Origin: Treponema sp.
GTDB lineage: Bacteria > Spirochaetota > Spirochaetia > Treponematales > Treponemataceae
Direction of reading: 5' to 3'
Length of the DNA: 26,731 nucleotides
Assembly: GCA_023231445.1 (NCBI GenBank)
Contig: JALNVF010000031.1
Location: 1-26,731 of the forward strand
This document shows, in pieces, positions 1 to 8,670 of this stretch (its first letter is position 1; each line of letters begins with the position of its first letter). A program made the translations under genes and the position numbers. The notes under the pieces were generated by a model that had not been told where the DNA came from, searched no databases, and was given only the letters and a program-made list of their open reading frames with translations.

Positions 1-2515
1 CAGTGGTGAGAAAAATCTGAAAGCTCTTTTTAATTTTATGAAACCGACAACGCTCAAGAATCAGCGTCTTGAGGGAATTGTTCTCCACAATCTTGATGAC
101 GACTACACTGGTAATACAAGCAATTATTTTAAAATACTCGGAGACTGGTATTCAAACCTCGGAGTAATGACTGGGTTAGACAGCGTATTTAAACCGAATG
201 ATTATATCACTGATCTTGAAATAAACGGGCGTTTTGGCTTCAGCAACACCGTATTCCTTGATTCTACAACAGGAGAGTATCTGCCGTATGCTTCGTCAGG
301 AAAGCGGTATCAGAATTCGTCGAATTTTATGGGTGTGAAAATGCCATTCCGGTACGGAGCGAACTTTAAAATGACTCTGAGTAAACCGTTTTCTTTAAGT
401 ATTGCTCTGCCGCTGTATTCCGATCCGTACTTTACCGACGATTTCGGTACACGGACAGAAACAATGGACTGGATAAGTTATCTTATGAAGTCTGCAACGG
501 GAAGTACTGATGACGATACGGTAACCGAGGTTTCGTCTTTTTCCTGGACATTAACCAGTTCCTGTTCTTTACCCGTTTCGTCTGTCGTAAAACCGTATAT
601 CACAACATTATCGGGCACACTTAATTCCTCGGTTGTGTTCAGCGATATTACGAACGAAGCTGTGAGTAGTACTGACAGTTTGAACTTATATTCTCCTCAG
701 CGGAAATTCTATTATCCGTCGCAGATTACGCCGGCGACTGTTTCTATGAACTGGGCAGGTACGCTTTTTTCCTATTCGTCGTCAACGACAGCACTACAGA
801 AAAATACAGATATGCCAACATTGGCTTCACCTCTTATTATTCCTGACGATCTGAAATCTGCTGCGGATATTGCAGCGGATCAGGGAAAGACAGATAAGGG
901 AAATGAAGCAGAAGGACAAAAAAATGGCGACAACAGTGACTCAGACAAAAAAACTGATGATACGACCAGTGACGGACAGGAAACGGAAAATACTGATTAT
1001 TCCGATGCGCTTCCTGAACTGACGTTATCGCAGTCGACTGTCAGTGATGTGCCTGGAATTGATTATAAGCTTACCTATTCTATAAAACCGTCGTATACTT
1101 CGCAGCTTGCATATTCATCTACTGATCTTACCGAGCCGGAGGATTTTGACTGGAGTAAACTTAAGTCTTCGATGTTCACACTGAAAATCCCTGTTGTTTT
1201 AGACAGTGCTGCAAGTTATGCCGGCAGTTTTTTCAGTATTGACAACAGTTTTACCTATAATCCGGTGCTCCAGCAGCATCCGTATATTTCTACTGATACG
1301 GCGAGCGGAGGATATACTGAAACAGCCGCTGATTCGTTAAAGGTAACCGATTATACTGCAACGAAACAGGAACTGACGAATTCAAATTCGGTTAGTATAA
1401 AACCGTTTTATTATATCGATTTATTCAAGAATACCGGTATTACGTATAAATCTGCTGTGAAGATGCTTACTACGAAGTTTATCGGCGATGCGGATAATCC
1501 TGAATGGGAATATCTGACGACAGACTGGAGTGATCCTGACTTTATTACTACTCACACACTTGATTTTACTTTTGCAGCGACAGAAGGATCTGATACCAGC
1601 AATTCTTTCGGACAGTCGCTGACGCTTACTATGAAGCTTCCGCCTCAGGTTGACGAATATGACGGCACTCTTACTCTTACGTTTCCCTATACAACGCTTA
1701 CAATGTCGTCTGGATTCAAGCAGAAAAGCTCTACTGACGATACATGGGAGAAGCAGCCGTTTAAACAGGCTCTTTCGATAGCTCTTTTTAACAGTACGAT
1801 GAAGTTTACAGAATCATATAATTACGATCTCGAAGAGGATCATCAGGATGCGTTAAAACTTGCCCTGTCATGGAGCGGACTGCAGGCTGCATATACTATG
1901 TCGTATACGAACGGTTATGACTGGAATGATGAAAACGGCTGGGAGGAACGTGATGACGAGAATTTCCTCCCGTATTCGTTATCGCTTGCATATACACCGA
2001 CAACAAAAACATGGTATACGTGGAAAAACAGAGTGAGTACAGCCCCCGGACTTTCAACGAGTATTGTTGCCGATTTACTGCGTCCTACAGACAGTTATTT
2101 TATTTTTACGCCGTCGCTTTCGTTTAAAATTAATGAATTTGTTACGTTTACATTCTCGTCAACGTCAAAGAACTCCGTATTGTATCGGTATGTTCAGAAG
2201 TCTTTGGGTGAAGAGGGGCGTATTCCCGGTGAAGATAATCCGTTTATCGATTTGGTGGATTCTTTCCGTTTTGATGACGAATCTCTCCGTAAAGCGTCCG
2301 GATTCAAATTGAAGAGCCTGAATTTTACGCTGACACACGATCTTCACGACTGGAACTTTAAAACGACGTATAAACTGGCTCCCCGGCTGGTTACGTCAAC
2401 TACAACATATTACGACTTTAATCCAAAGATGACGATTTCCATCATATGGAATCCGATGGAAAGTATGAAGACTGAGGTTGTGGATGATTATGGTACATGG
2501 GAACTTAATCCGTAG
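1..2515 (+). CDS. LptD-like outer-membrane beta-barrel protein (5' end missing)
   Basis: The reading frame is open from the left edge (first full codon at base 2), so the true start lies outside the window. The ATG at 38 has no Shine-Dalgarno and is probably internal. At least 837 residues are visible. They alternate hydrophobic, aromatic and Ser/Thr residues with few charges, as expected for many amphipathic beta strands, and the tail carries strand-like stretches (LNFTLTHDLHDWNFKTTYKL). This fits the C-terminal barrel of an LptD/OstA-type surface-glycolipid assembly protein, which treponemes keep. A hydrophilic Asp/Glu/Lys-rich insert lies at about 860-1010. The LptD assignment is by overall character and remembered family look, without a diagnostic motif. 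Another large spirochaetal outer-membrane barrel is the alternative. No terminator hairpin is evident after the stop. Confidence 0.6.
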   Translation, partial: SGEKNLKALFNFMKPTTLKNQRLEGIVLHNLDDDYTGNTSNYFKILGDWYSNLGVMTGLDSVFKPNDYITDLEINGRFGFSNTVFLDSTTGEYLPYASSGKRYQNSSNFMGVKMPFRYGANFKMTLSKPFSLSIALPLYSDPYFTDDFGTRTETMDWISYLMKSATGSTDDDTVTEVSSFSWTLTSSCSLPVSSVVKPYITTLSGTLNSSVVFSDITNEAVSSTDSLNLYSPQRKFYYPSQITPATVSMNWAGTLFSYSSSTTALQKNTDMPTLASPLIIPDDLKSAADIAADQGKTDKGNEAEGQKNGDNSDSDKKTDDTTSDGQETENTDYSDALPELTLSQSTVSDVPGIDYKLTYSIKPSYTSQLAYSSTDLTEPEDFDWSKLKSSMFTLKIPVVLDSAASYAGSFFSIDNSFTYNPVLQQHPYISTDTASGGYTETAADSLKVTDYTATKQELTNSNSVSIKPFYYIDLFKNTGITYKSAVKMLTTKFIGDADNPEWEYLTTDWSDPDFITTHTLDFTFAATEGSDTSNSFGQSLTLTMKLPPQVDEYDGTLTLTFPYTTLTMSSGFKQKSSTDDTWEKQPFKQALSIALFNSTMKFTESYNYDLEEDHQDALKLALSWSGLQAAYTMSYTNGYDWNDENGWEERDDENFLPYSLSLAYTPTTKTWYTWKNRVSTAPGLSTSIVADLLRPTDSYFIFTPSLSFKINEFVTFTFSSTSKNSVLYRYVQKSLGEEGRIPGEDNPFIDLVDSFRFDDESLRKASGFKLKSLNFTLTHDLHDWNFKTTYKLAPRLVTSTTTYYDFNPKMTISIIWNPMESMKTEVVDDYGTWELNP

Positions 2516-2523
2516 TGAAGTCA

Positions 2524-2553
2524 TTGCATAAAACGACGATGCTGTTGTATAAT
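2524..2553 (+). promoter_or_regulatory. Sigma-70 type promoter for phoH run
   Basis: TTGCAT (2524-2529), 18-base spacer, perfect TATAAT (2548-2553). The predicted transcript start is near 2560, about 25 bases before the phoH start. It lies in the only gap between the barrel gene and phoH, so it likely drives the phoH-pgpH-ybeY-corC-TPR run. Confidence 0.65.
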
Positions 2554-2585
2554 TTATCTGCATATCTGAATCTATCAGAGGCTTT

Positions 2586-3533
2586 GTGGAATCTGCTTAT
2601 ACTATAGTCGTACCTGATGCTGATGTTCTGTCCTGTGTCTGCGGTACGAATGACAGTAATTTGAAACTCATTGAAGAGCATTTAGGTGTACCTGTTTTTA
2701 CACGCGGAAACGAACTTTCAGTCGATGAGGAAGATCCTGCTGTACGTGAAAAATTCCGTTTTATTATTGATCGTATACTTGACGAAATTCAGGATGGCGG
2801 AGAAAACAGTCAGGATATTGTGGCTTCTGTCCTGAATACAGAGCCTCGTTCCGATATGGCTCGTTATTCAATAGTTGTGCCCGGCGGTCTGCGTAAAATT
2901 TATCCCCGGACAGAACATCAGGCACAATATATCGAAATGCTGCGGAAATACGATATTGTTCTGTGTACAGGGCCGGCAGGAAGCGGGAAAACATTTTTAG
3001 CGGTAGCTGAAGCGCTTCGTATAGTGCTTTCCCATTATAAATCGCGTCTTATAGTATCGCGCCCTGTCGTAGAAGCGGGAGAAAGTCTCGGGTATCTTCC
3101 AGGTGATCTTGAACAGAAAATAAATCCGTATCTTCGCCCGTTGTACGATGCTATGGAAGCGATTCTTCCCCGCGAAACAGTACGGAAACTTATAGAGTCG
3201 GGTGTTATAGAAACAGCTCCTCTTGCGTATATGCGCGGACGTACACTTAACAACAGCGTCATCATACTTGACGAGGGGCAGAATACGACAAAAGAGCAGA
3301 TGAAAATGTTTCTTACGCGTATGGGAGAAAATGCTAAAGTTTTTATTACTGGTGATACATCTCAGATAGATTTACCGCGCCGTGTTTCTTCGGGACTTGT
3401 GCACGCTCTGAAACTGCTTGACCCGGTAAATGAAATAGGAAAGATGATTCTTACGGCGGAAGACGTAGTTCGTAATCCGCTGGTGAGAAAGATAGTGAAG
3501 GCTTATGAAAATGAAGAAAACGAACAAAACTAA
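2586..3533 (+). CDS. phoH: PhoH family ATPase (YbeZ-like)
   Basis: A 315-residue PhoH-like P-loop ATPase, usual length for the family, thought to act with YbeY in RNA and ribosome handling in the cytoplasm. Residues about 1-95 form the small KH-like N-terminal region. The helicase-like core has Walker A TGPAGSGKT at residues 128-136 and Walker B VIILDEGQN at about 225-233, followed by the sensor-like stretch FITGDTSQIDLP. The start is GTG at 2586, preceded by AGAGG at 2577-2581 with a short spacer. No ATG fits the family N-terminus better. The 3' end overlaps the next gene by 29 bases, which suggests translational coupling. The PhoH, HD and YbeY gene order is also seen in Firmicutes, where it supports the same assignments. 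Confidence 0.92.
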   Translation: MESAYTIVVPDADVLSCVCGTNDSNLKLIEEHLGVPVFTRGNELSVDEEDPAVREKFRFIIDRILDEIQDGGENSQDIVASVLNTEPRSDMARYSIVVPGGLRKIYPRTEHQAQYIEMLRKYDIVLCTGPAGSGKTFLAVAEALRIVLSHYKSRLIVSRPVVEAGESLGYLPGDLEQKINPYLRPLYDAMEAILPRETVRKLIESGVIETAPLAYMRGRTLNNSVIILDEGQNTTKEQMKMFLTRMGENAKVFITGDTSQIDLPRRVSSGLVHALKLLDPVNEIGKMILTAEDVVRNPLVRKIVKAYENEENEQN

Positions 3534-5232
3534 CGATAATCAGAACAGTATACAATTTATGTTCCGGGCTTTTGGTGGTTTTATTAAAAAAAATTATCAG
3601 CTTATTCTGCTTTTTATACTTGGTTTTGCTGCAGTATCGACTGTTAATTTTTTCAATGTAGCGACAAGTCAGACGATTGCATCTTTTACTCTTGATGATT
3701 TTGAGATAGATCAAATTGCAGACCGGACTATTTATGCAAATAAATCTATTCCTGCTGATGAAGATAATCCCGTTTCCATTGAGGCAGGAGAGAAAATAAT
3801 CCGGAAGGGGTTTCCGATTACGTCAGAGAGTTATGCAAAACTAAAAAAAATGGCGGAATCTCCTGTGTATCTTGATTTTCGTGCGTTTGCAGATTCTGAA
3901 CTGTATCTGCTCCTGCTTGCCTGTGTCTGGTTTCTCTTATTTAAATTCCTGCCTTTCGGACGAAAAATACAGATGCGTGAAATTATCATGCAGGTACTGT
4001 TTTTCCTCCTGATATATGGAGTAACAGCATTTGGCTGTAAAACTCATTCATTTTCTTCTCCGTATGCGCTTCCGATTATTATTCCGGCAGCTTTATGCGT
4101 ACTTCTTGAAGCGATTTTATACGGACAGCTGTCTGCTGTTTTATTTTCCGGTCTTGTTGCATTCGGTGTGTTGAATGCGTCTCAATGGCAGATTGTCCCT
4201 TTCCTGTATACGCTGTTTTCGTGTATTGCGTCGGCTAATGTTGTGAGAAAAATCGAGAAAAGGATCGATATGGTTATTGCATCGCTGATGCTTGCACTGT
4301 TGAATATAGTATTGATGATTCTTTTTACTGTTGTCTTTAACGAAAGTTTCAGTACCATACCTAAAATTCTCGGAGGAGTTGCTTTTAATGGTTTCATTTC
4401 AGGTATACTAGCTCTCGGCTTTCTGACTCCGCTTGAACTTATACTGAATACGGCATCTGTTTTCCGGCTTATGGATTTAAGTGATCTGAACAATCCTCTT
4501 ATGCGCAAAATGATGATTACTGCAAGCGGCACATATTCTCATTCTCTCATGGTCGCACAGCTCGCAGAAAGTGCCTGTCGTGAAATAGGAGCGAATCCCC
4601 TTGTTGCACGGGTGGGAGCATACTATCACGATATAGGAAAAATGGATCAGAGTGAATATTTTGTTGAGAATCAGACAGGTGTTAATAAACATGATGAAAT
4701 CAATCCGTCGCTTTCTGTTGCAGTTATAAAAAGTCATGTAAAAAGAGGTGTCGAAAAAGGACATCAGCTTCATCTGCCGCAGCAGATACTGGACATTATT
4801 GCAGAACATCACGGGAACAGTGTTATTGCCTATTTTTATAATGAGGCAAAGGAAAAAGATCCGAATGTGAATCCTGATGATTTTGCCTATAACGGAACGC
4901 CCCCGTCTACGCGCGAATCGGCAGTCGTTATGCTTGCAGATACGGTTGAAGCGGCATGTCGTACGCTCGATAATCCGTCAATTCCCCGACTGGATAAGTT
5001 TATACAGGGATTGTTCAATGCAAAAGTAGAACATAAACAGCTCGATAACTGCGATCTGACGTTTCGTGATATGTCAAAAATAAAGGAAGCTTTTGTCCAG
5101 CTTCTTGCAGGCTATTATCATAACCGTATAGAGTATCCCAATCAGAAGGATCCTGATGCAGGATCTTTGAAAGGGCAGAAAAACGTAAAACTTGGCGAAA
5201 AGACTCTGAATGAGGTGAAAAATAATGGCTAA
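3505..5232 (+). CDS. pgpH: 7TM-HD family membrane phosphodiesterase (PgpH-like)
   Basis: A 575-residue integral membrane protein with a cytoplasmic HD domain, of the 7TMR-HD group whose studied members hydrolyse cyclic di-AMP. The first membrane segment is at about residues 33-53, then an external domain of only about 75 residues. A cluster of membrane segments spans about 132-320. The HD domain follows, with H346 (HSLMVAQLAE), the metal pair H375-D376 (YYHDIGK) and H435-H436 (EHHGNS), so the metal site looks complete. Firmicute PgpH proteins are usually longer because their extracellular domain is much bigger. Two in-frame ATGs compete: 3505, 3 bases after GAAGG, and 3511, 9 bases after it. 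The second is better spaced. The gene overlaps phoH by 29 bases and ybeY by 8. Activity on c-di-AMP is inferred from the family. Confidence 0.85.
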   Translation: MKMKKTNKTNDNQNSIQFMFRAFGGFIKKNYQLILLFILGFAAVSTVNFFNVATSQTIASFTLDDFEIDQIADRTIYANKSIPADEDNPVSIEAGEKIIRKGFPITSESYAKLKKMAESPVYLDFRAFADSELYLLLLACVWFLLFKFLPFGRKIQMREIIMQVLFFLLIYGVTAFGCKTHSFSSPYALPIIIPAALCVLLEAILYGQLSAVLFSGLVAFGVLNASQWQIVPFLYTLFSCIASANVVRKIEKRIDMVIASLMLALLNIVLMILFTVVFNESFSTIPKILGGVAFNGFISGILALGFLTPLELILNTASVFRLMDLSDLNNPLMRKMMITASGTYSHSLMVAQLAESACREIGANPLVARVGAYYHDIGKMDQSEYFVENQTGVNKHDEINPSLSVAVIKSHVKRGVEKGHQLHLPQQILDIIAEHHGNSVIAYFYNEAKEKDPNVNPDDFAYNGTPPSTRESAVVMLADTVEAACRTLDNPSIPRLDKFIQGLFNAKVEHKQLDNCDLTFRDMSKIKEAFVQLLAGYYHNRIEYPNQKDPDAGSLKGQKNVKLGEKTLNEVKNNG

Positions 5233-5707
5233 TACGGTTCTTATCTCTGTCGGCGAAAATACAGACGAACCAGTATGGATTATGAACGTTGAGCCGTTTA
5301 TGCAGACTGCCATGAAAATGCTCGAAATAGACGGGGAGGAAATATCTGTATTGTTCTGCAGCGATGCATTTATCAGAACTCTGAACCAGTCATATCGTGG
5401 TATAGACAGTCCGACAGACGTGCTTTCGTTCGAGAACGGTGAAGTTTACAAAGACGAGGAAGGTACTGTATGGAAGTGTGCAGGTGATATTGCGATAAGC
5501 CTGGAAATGCTTCCAAAAAACGCTGTCTATTTTAAAACGGATGAGAACAGTGAACTAAAGCGTCTGCTGGTGCATGGCCTGCTTCATCTTAATGGATATG
5601 ATCACGGCGAAGAGCATATTGAGGCCGGTTGTGCACCTGTCTGTGATATGCTCATAAAACAGGAAAAAACGCTTGCAGAATTGAGTAGCGAACAGATAAT
5701 GAGATAG
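5225..5707 (+). CDS. ybeY: YbeY endoribonuclease / rRNA maturation factor
   Basis: A 160-residue protein, normal length, of the UPF0054/YbeY metalloprotein family that takes part in 16S rRNA 3'-end maturation and ribosome quality control. The zinc signature is intact: H117, H121 and H127 in HGLLHLNGYDH, followed by GEEH. An upstream stretch (SPTDVLSFENGE) matches the family's conserved region. The ATG is at 5225 with GAGGTG at 5211-5216. It overlaps the preceding gene through ATGGCTAA, an arrangement that favours re-initiation by the same ribosomes. The partner phoH lies two genes upstream. Confidence 0.95.
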   Translation: MANTVLISVGENTDEPVWIMNVEPFMQTAMKMLEIDGEEISVLFCSDAFIRTLNQSYRGIDSPTDVLSFENGEVYKDEEGTVWKCAGDIAISLEMLPKNAVYFKTDENSELKRLLVHGLLHLNGYDHGEEHIEAGCAPVCDMLIKQEKTLAELSSEQIMR

Positions 5708-5714
5708 GGAGTAT

Positions 5715-6536
5715 ATGAGTTTGTTTGGTTTTTATCGTAAGAAAAAAGAACTGCAGAATAGTACTGTTTCTGAGACAGAGGATGTCAGTCCTGAGCAGCA
5801 GCAGATTATTAATGAAGAAAAGCAGAACATGATACGAGGTATAGAGGATCTGTCTCATACCTCGGTGAAAGAGGTTATGATTCCGCGGATTGACGTTGAT
5901 TTTATTTCTGTCGATACCCCTCAGGAAGAGTTGCTGGAAAAACTTGTAAGCAGCGGACATTCTCGTATTCCTGTGTATAGTGAGTCGATCGACAATGTTG
6001 TTGGAGTTCTGTATGTAAAAGATCTTATTCATTTATTTGCCGCACATGAGACGCTCGATTTGGAGAAGATTTTGCGTAAAGCCTATTTTGTTCCGGAATC
6101 GAAACGAATTGACTCTTTGCTGCGTGAATTCAAGAGACGGCATCTGCATATAGCGATTGCAATAGACGAATACGGTGGTATTTCCGGTATTGTTACAATG
6201 GAAGATATAATTGAAGAAATTGTCGGAGATATTCAGGACGAATTTGACAATGAACGAGAGGATATTATTACGCTCGGCAACAATATCTGGTTATGCGATG
6301 CACGTGTTGATCTTGATGATCTTAACGAAACAATCGCCTCTTCATTCCCCACAGAAGAATTCGATACACTTGGTGGATTTGTTTTTGATTTATTTGGAAA
6401 AATTCCGGTCAAATACGAGAAAGCCTCTTGGAATGATTATGAATTCATCGTTCAGGATATGGAGGGGCACCGTATCAATATGATAAAAGTAATCCGTAAA
6501 AACGGAGATGAAAAGAAAGATGAGAAGACTGAGTAG
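5715..6536 (+). CDS. CBS-pair / CorC-HlyC domain protein (YbeX/TlyC-like)
   Basis: A 273-residue soluble protein with two CBS motifs (about residues 50-105 and 110-170; MIPRIDVDFISVD begins at 55 and IDEYGGISGIVTMEDIIEE at about 150) and a C-terminal CorC/HlyC transporter-associated domain (about 185-262, with TLGGFVFDLFGKIP). It lacks the DUF21 membrane domain, so it matches the short YbeX/CorC type. Spirochaete members have been named TlyC (haemolysin), a label that says little about function. The family is linked to magnesium/cobalt handling and, as YbeX next to YbeY and YbeZ, to ribosome quality. Its place directly after ybeY (7 bases between) supports the latter. The start is ATG at 5715 with an AGGGAG-like site. 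It overlaps the next gene by 29 bases. Confidence 0.88.
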   Translation: MSLFGFYRKKKELQNSTVSETEDVSPEQQQIINEEKQNMIRGIEDLSHTSVKEVMIPRIDVDFISVDTPQEELLEKLVSSGHSRIPVYSESIDNVVGVLYVKDLIHLFAAHETLDLEKILRKAYFVPESKRIDSLLREFKRRHLHIAIAIDEYGGISGIVTMEDIIEEIVGDIQDEFDNEREDIITLGNNIWLCDARVDLDDLNETIASSFPTEEFDTLGGFVFDLFGKIPVKYEKASWNDYEFIVQDMEGHRINMIKVIRKNGDEKKDEKTE

Positions 6537-8670
6537 ACTGAGGACAGTATTAGCTGTATGTGTTTTCATCTGTATTTGTAATTCAGTGTCTGCCCAGCAG
6601 AAACTGTCTGTTTCGCAGTTATACGGAGCCGGTATTCAGGCACAGAGTGATGAAGACTGGTATACTGCCTCTCAATTGTACCTTGAGGCTCTTCAGACGA
6701 ATCCCAGTTATGGTGATGCATGGTTTCATCTTGCACAGTGTACATATCAGCTGGGGCAGTATGATCTTGCTCTGCAGTATCTTGATACTGCAGAAAAATA
6801 TGCCCGGAGTAATACCGATATACAGAATCTGCGAGGAATGTGTTTTATTTCGCTCAATAGGCTTAACGATGCACGCAATACTTTTACTGGAGTGTTAGAA
6901 TTGAAACCGAACGATATCAATGCTCGGTTCGGTCTTGCTGAGCTTGAACTCATGGACGGAAAGATAAGTGGTGCAGAAGGGCAGTATCTTGAAGCGGTCA
7001 GACGAGATCCGACAAACAGGAAAGCGCTTTTGAGTCTTGCATTTGTTTCTGCCCGTCTTGGAAAAAATGATGCGGCGCAGAGGTACATGAATCAGGCCGT
7101 GCGTTGTTATTCCGGAGAGGCGGAAGTTCATTATCTTTCTGCTGGTCTTGCTGCAATGAATGGAGCGTTTGCGGAAGCTGAACGTCAGGCGCGTACAGCG
7201 GTGGAAATAAATGGAAATTATGACCGCGCATATGGACTTCTTGCTTCCATATTGTATTCTGAAGGAAAATACAACGATGCAATCGATATTTGTGATTTTC
7301 GTATCGGACGTGACCGGAATGCAGTTAATGCGTGGTATCTCAAAGGTCTGTCGCAGCTCCGGCTTAATAAAACATCAGAAGCTGTAGCGTCGTGGACGAC
7401 AGGTCTTTCTGTTGATCCGCTCGACGAGGTGATGCGCGCTGCTCTTGAACTTCAGGTCGAAAATTCAGTTGCCCTTGATGATTCACGACGTCCGTCATGG
7501 GCCGCATATCATATTAAGAATGCAAAGGACTATGCAAAGCGTTATGACAGTACCGGTGAAAGTTATGAATATCAACGTGCACTGAAGATAGATCCAACCA
7601 GTGCGGAAACTCGTCTTGCGTATGCAGATATGCTTGAAATGAACGGATTACACGAATTGTATCTTGAACAGTTAAAATTTCTTAAGCAGAATATGCCTGC
7701 TTCAGACTCTTCATCTTCAGCCGCAAAAAAAACAGATACGTCTGCAACTCTGATGAATGATACAATAGAGGCATACGATTCTATTCTTCAGGATACGCTT
7801 GCAAAGAAATGGAACGTGCAGCCGTTTTATCTTGACAAAATCCGCTGGAAAATAGGTATTTATTATACGGCAGGAGAGGTATCATTTGTTCATGCAGACA
7901 ATGCAATGATTACTGCACAGTCTGCTGCCGATATTTTTTCCGGGGTCGCGGTTACGTCGGTTGTCGCACAGGCGTCTCCTGTATCCGGTTTTGGAGAAGC
8001 TTATCAGAAAGCTCATGCTTCAGGTGAAGATTATTTTTTGATTATTTCTCTTGATGAGGCTCCTCGTGATTTACTGCTCAGCGGAATTATGTATTCCGGT
8101 CGTACTGGTACAGTAATGAAGAAACTGTCGTTCTACGGAACCGGTAACAACAGATATTCAAATGTATTGCGACGGTTCAGAGGTGCAGTATTGGAAAAAC
8201 TTCCAATACGCGGAAAAATACTGGACAGGAACGGAAACGAACTTCTTATTGATGTAGGACGTTCGGAAATGATAAAGAAGGGGGCTGTATTTAACATTGT
8301 GCGAAAAGGTAGTATGAGAACCTCAGATAATGAGATAGGTCTTACGTATCTGGATTCGGATATTTTAGGTACACTTACTGTTACTGATGCCGGCGAAGAA
8401 GTTTCTCAAGGGGAACTTGATAAAAACAGTTTTTTCGACCGTGTAAATACAGACGATGAGGTTGTTCTTGTTTCAATGCCGGATGATAAAAGCAGCGCAG
8501 CAGGGCAGAATAACGCTGCAGCTGTGGTTGATACTGCACCGGTGGCAAATCAGAAAGGTACGGCTGTTGCAGGTAATGCTGCCGGAAAGAATGCTGTAAG
8601 AATAACCGCTGAAGATCTGGGAATGCACCATACACCTGCTTTTATAGAACTTATCAGGAATATTTATTGA
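6508..8670 (+). CDS. Exported TPR-repeat protein with FlgT/CsgG-like C-terminal domain
   Basis: A 720-residue protein with a basic start and hydrophobic stretch forming a signal peptide (about residues 1-29; likely cleavage after VSA, before QQK). It is therefore periplasmic or envelope-associated. Residues about 40-330 are tandem TPR units (for example DAWFHLAQCTYQLGQYDLAL), a protein-binding scaffold. A Ser/Ala/Lys-rich linker lies near 398-412. Residues about 430-560 are unrecognised. Residues from about 569 (GKILDRNGNELLIDVG, GAVFNIVRKG) resemble the small beta domain at the C terminus of FlgT/CsgG-type envelope proteins; this is an impression from pattern. A low-complexity Ala/Asn/Gly stretch follows near 660-700. 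Start candidates are ATG 6508 (GGAG touching it) and ATG 6520; 6520 has the better spacing. The partner is unknown. Confidence 0.8.
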   Translation: MKRKMRRLSRLRTVLAVCVFICICNSVSAQQKLSVSQLYGAGIQAQSDEDWYTASQLYLEALQTNPSYGDAWFHLAQCTYQLGQYDLALQYLDTAEKYARSNTDIQNLRGMCFISLNRLNDARNTFTGVLELKPNDINARFGLAELELMDGKISGAEGQYLEAVRRDPTNRKALLSLAFVSARLGKNDAAQRYMNQAVRCYSGEAEVHYLSAGLAAMNGAFAEAERQARTAVEINGNYDRAYGLLASILYSEGKYNDAIDICDFRIGRDRNAVNAWYLKGLSQLRLNKTSEAVASWTTGLSVDPLDEVMRAALELQVENSVALDDSRRPSWAAYHIKNAKDYAKRYDSTGESYEYQRALKIDPTSAETRLAYADMLEMNGLHELYLEQLKFLKQNMPASDSSSSAAKKTDTSATLMNDTIEAYDSILQDTLAKKWNVQPFYLDKIRWKIGIYYTAGEVSFVHADNAMITAQSAADIFSGVAVTSVVAQASPVSGFGEAYQKAHASGEDYFLIISLDEAPRDLLLSGIMYSGRTGTVMKKLSFYGTGNNRYSNVLRRFRGAVLEKLPIRGKILDRNGNELLIDVGRSEMIKKGAVFNIVRKGSMRTSDNEIGLTYLDSDILGTLTVTDAGEEVSQGELDKNSFFDRVNTDDEVVLVSMPDDKSSAAGQNNAAAVVDTAPVANQKGTAVAGNAAGKNAVRITAEDLGMHHTPAFIELIRNIY
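8188..8209 (+). repeat. Perfect 9-bp inverted repeat inside the TPR gene
   Basis: GTATTGGAA, loop AAAC, TTCCAATAC: nine paired bases with a four-base loop. It lies in coding sequence just before the C-terminal domain. There is no T run after it, so it is not a standard terminator. Confidence 0.6.
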
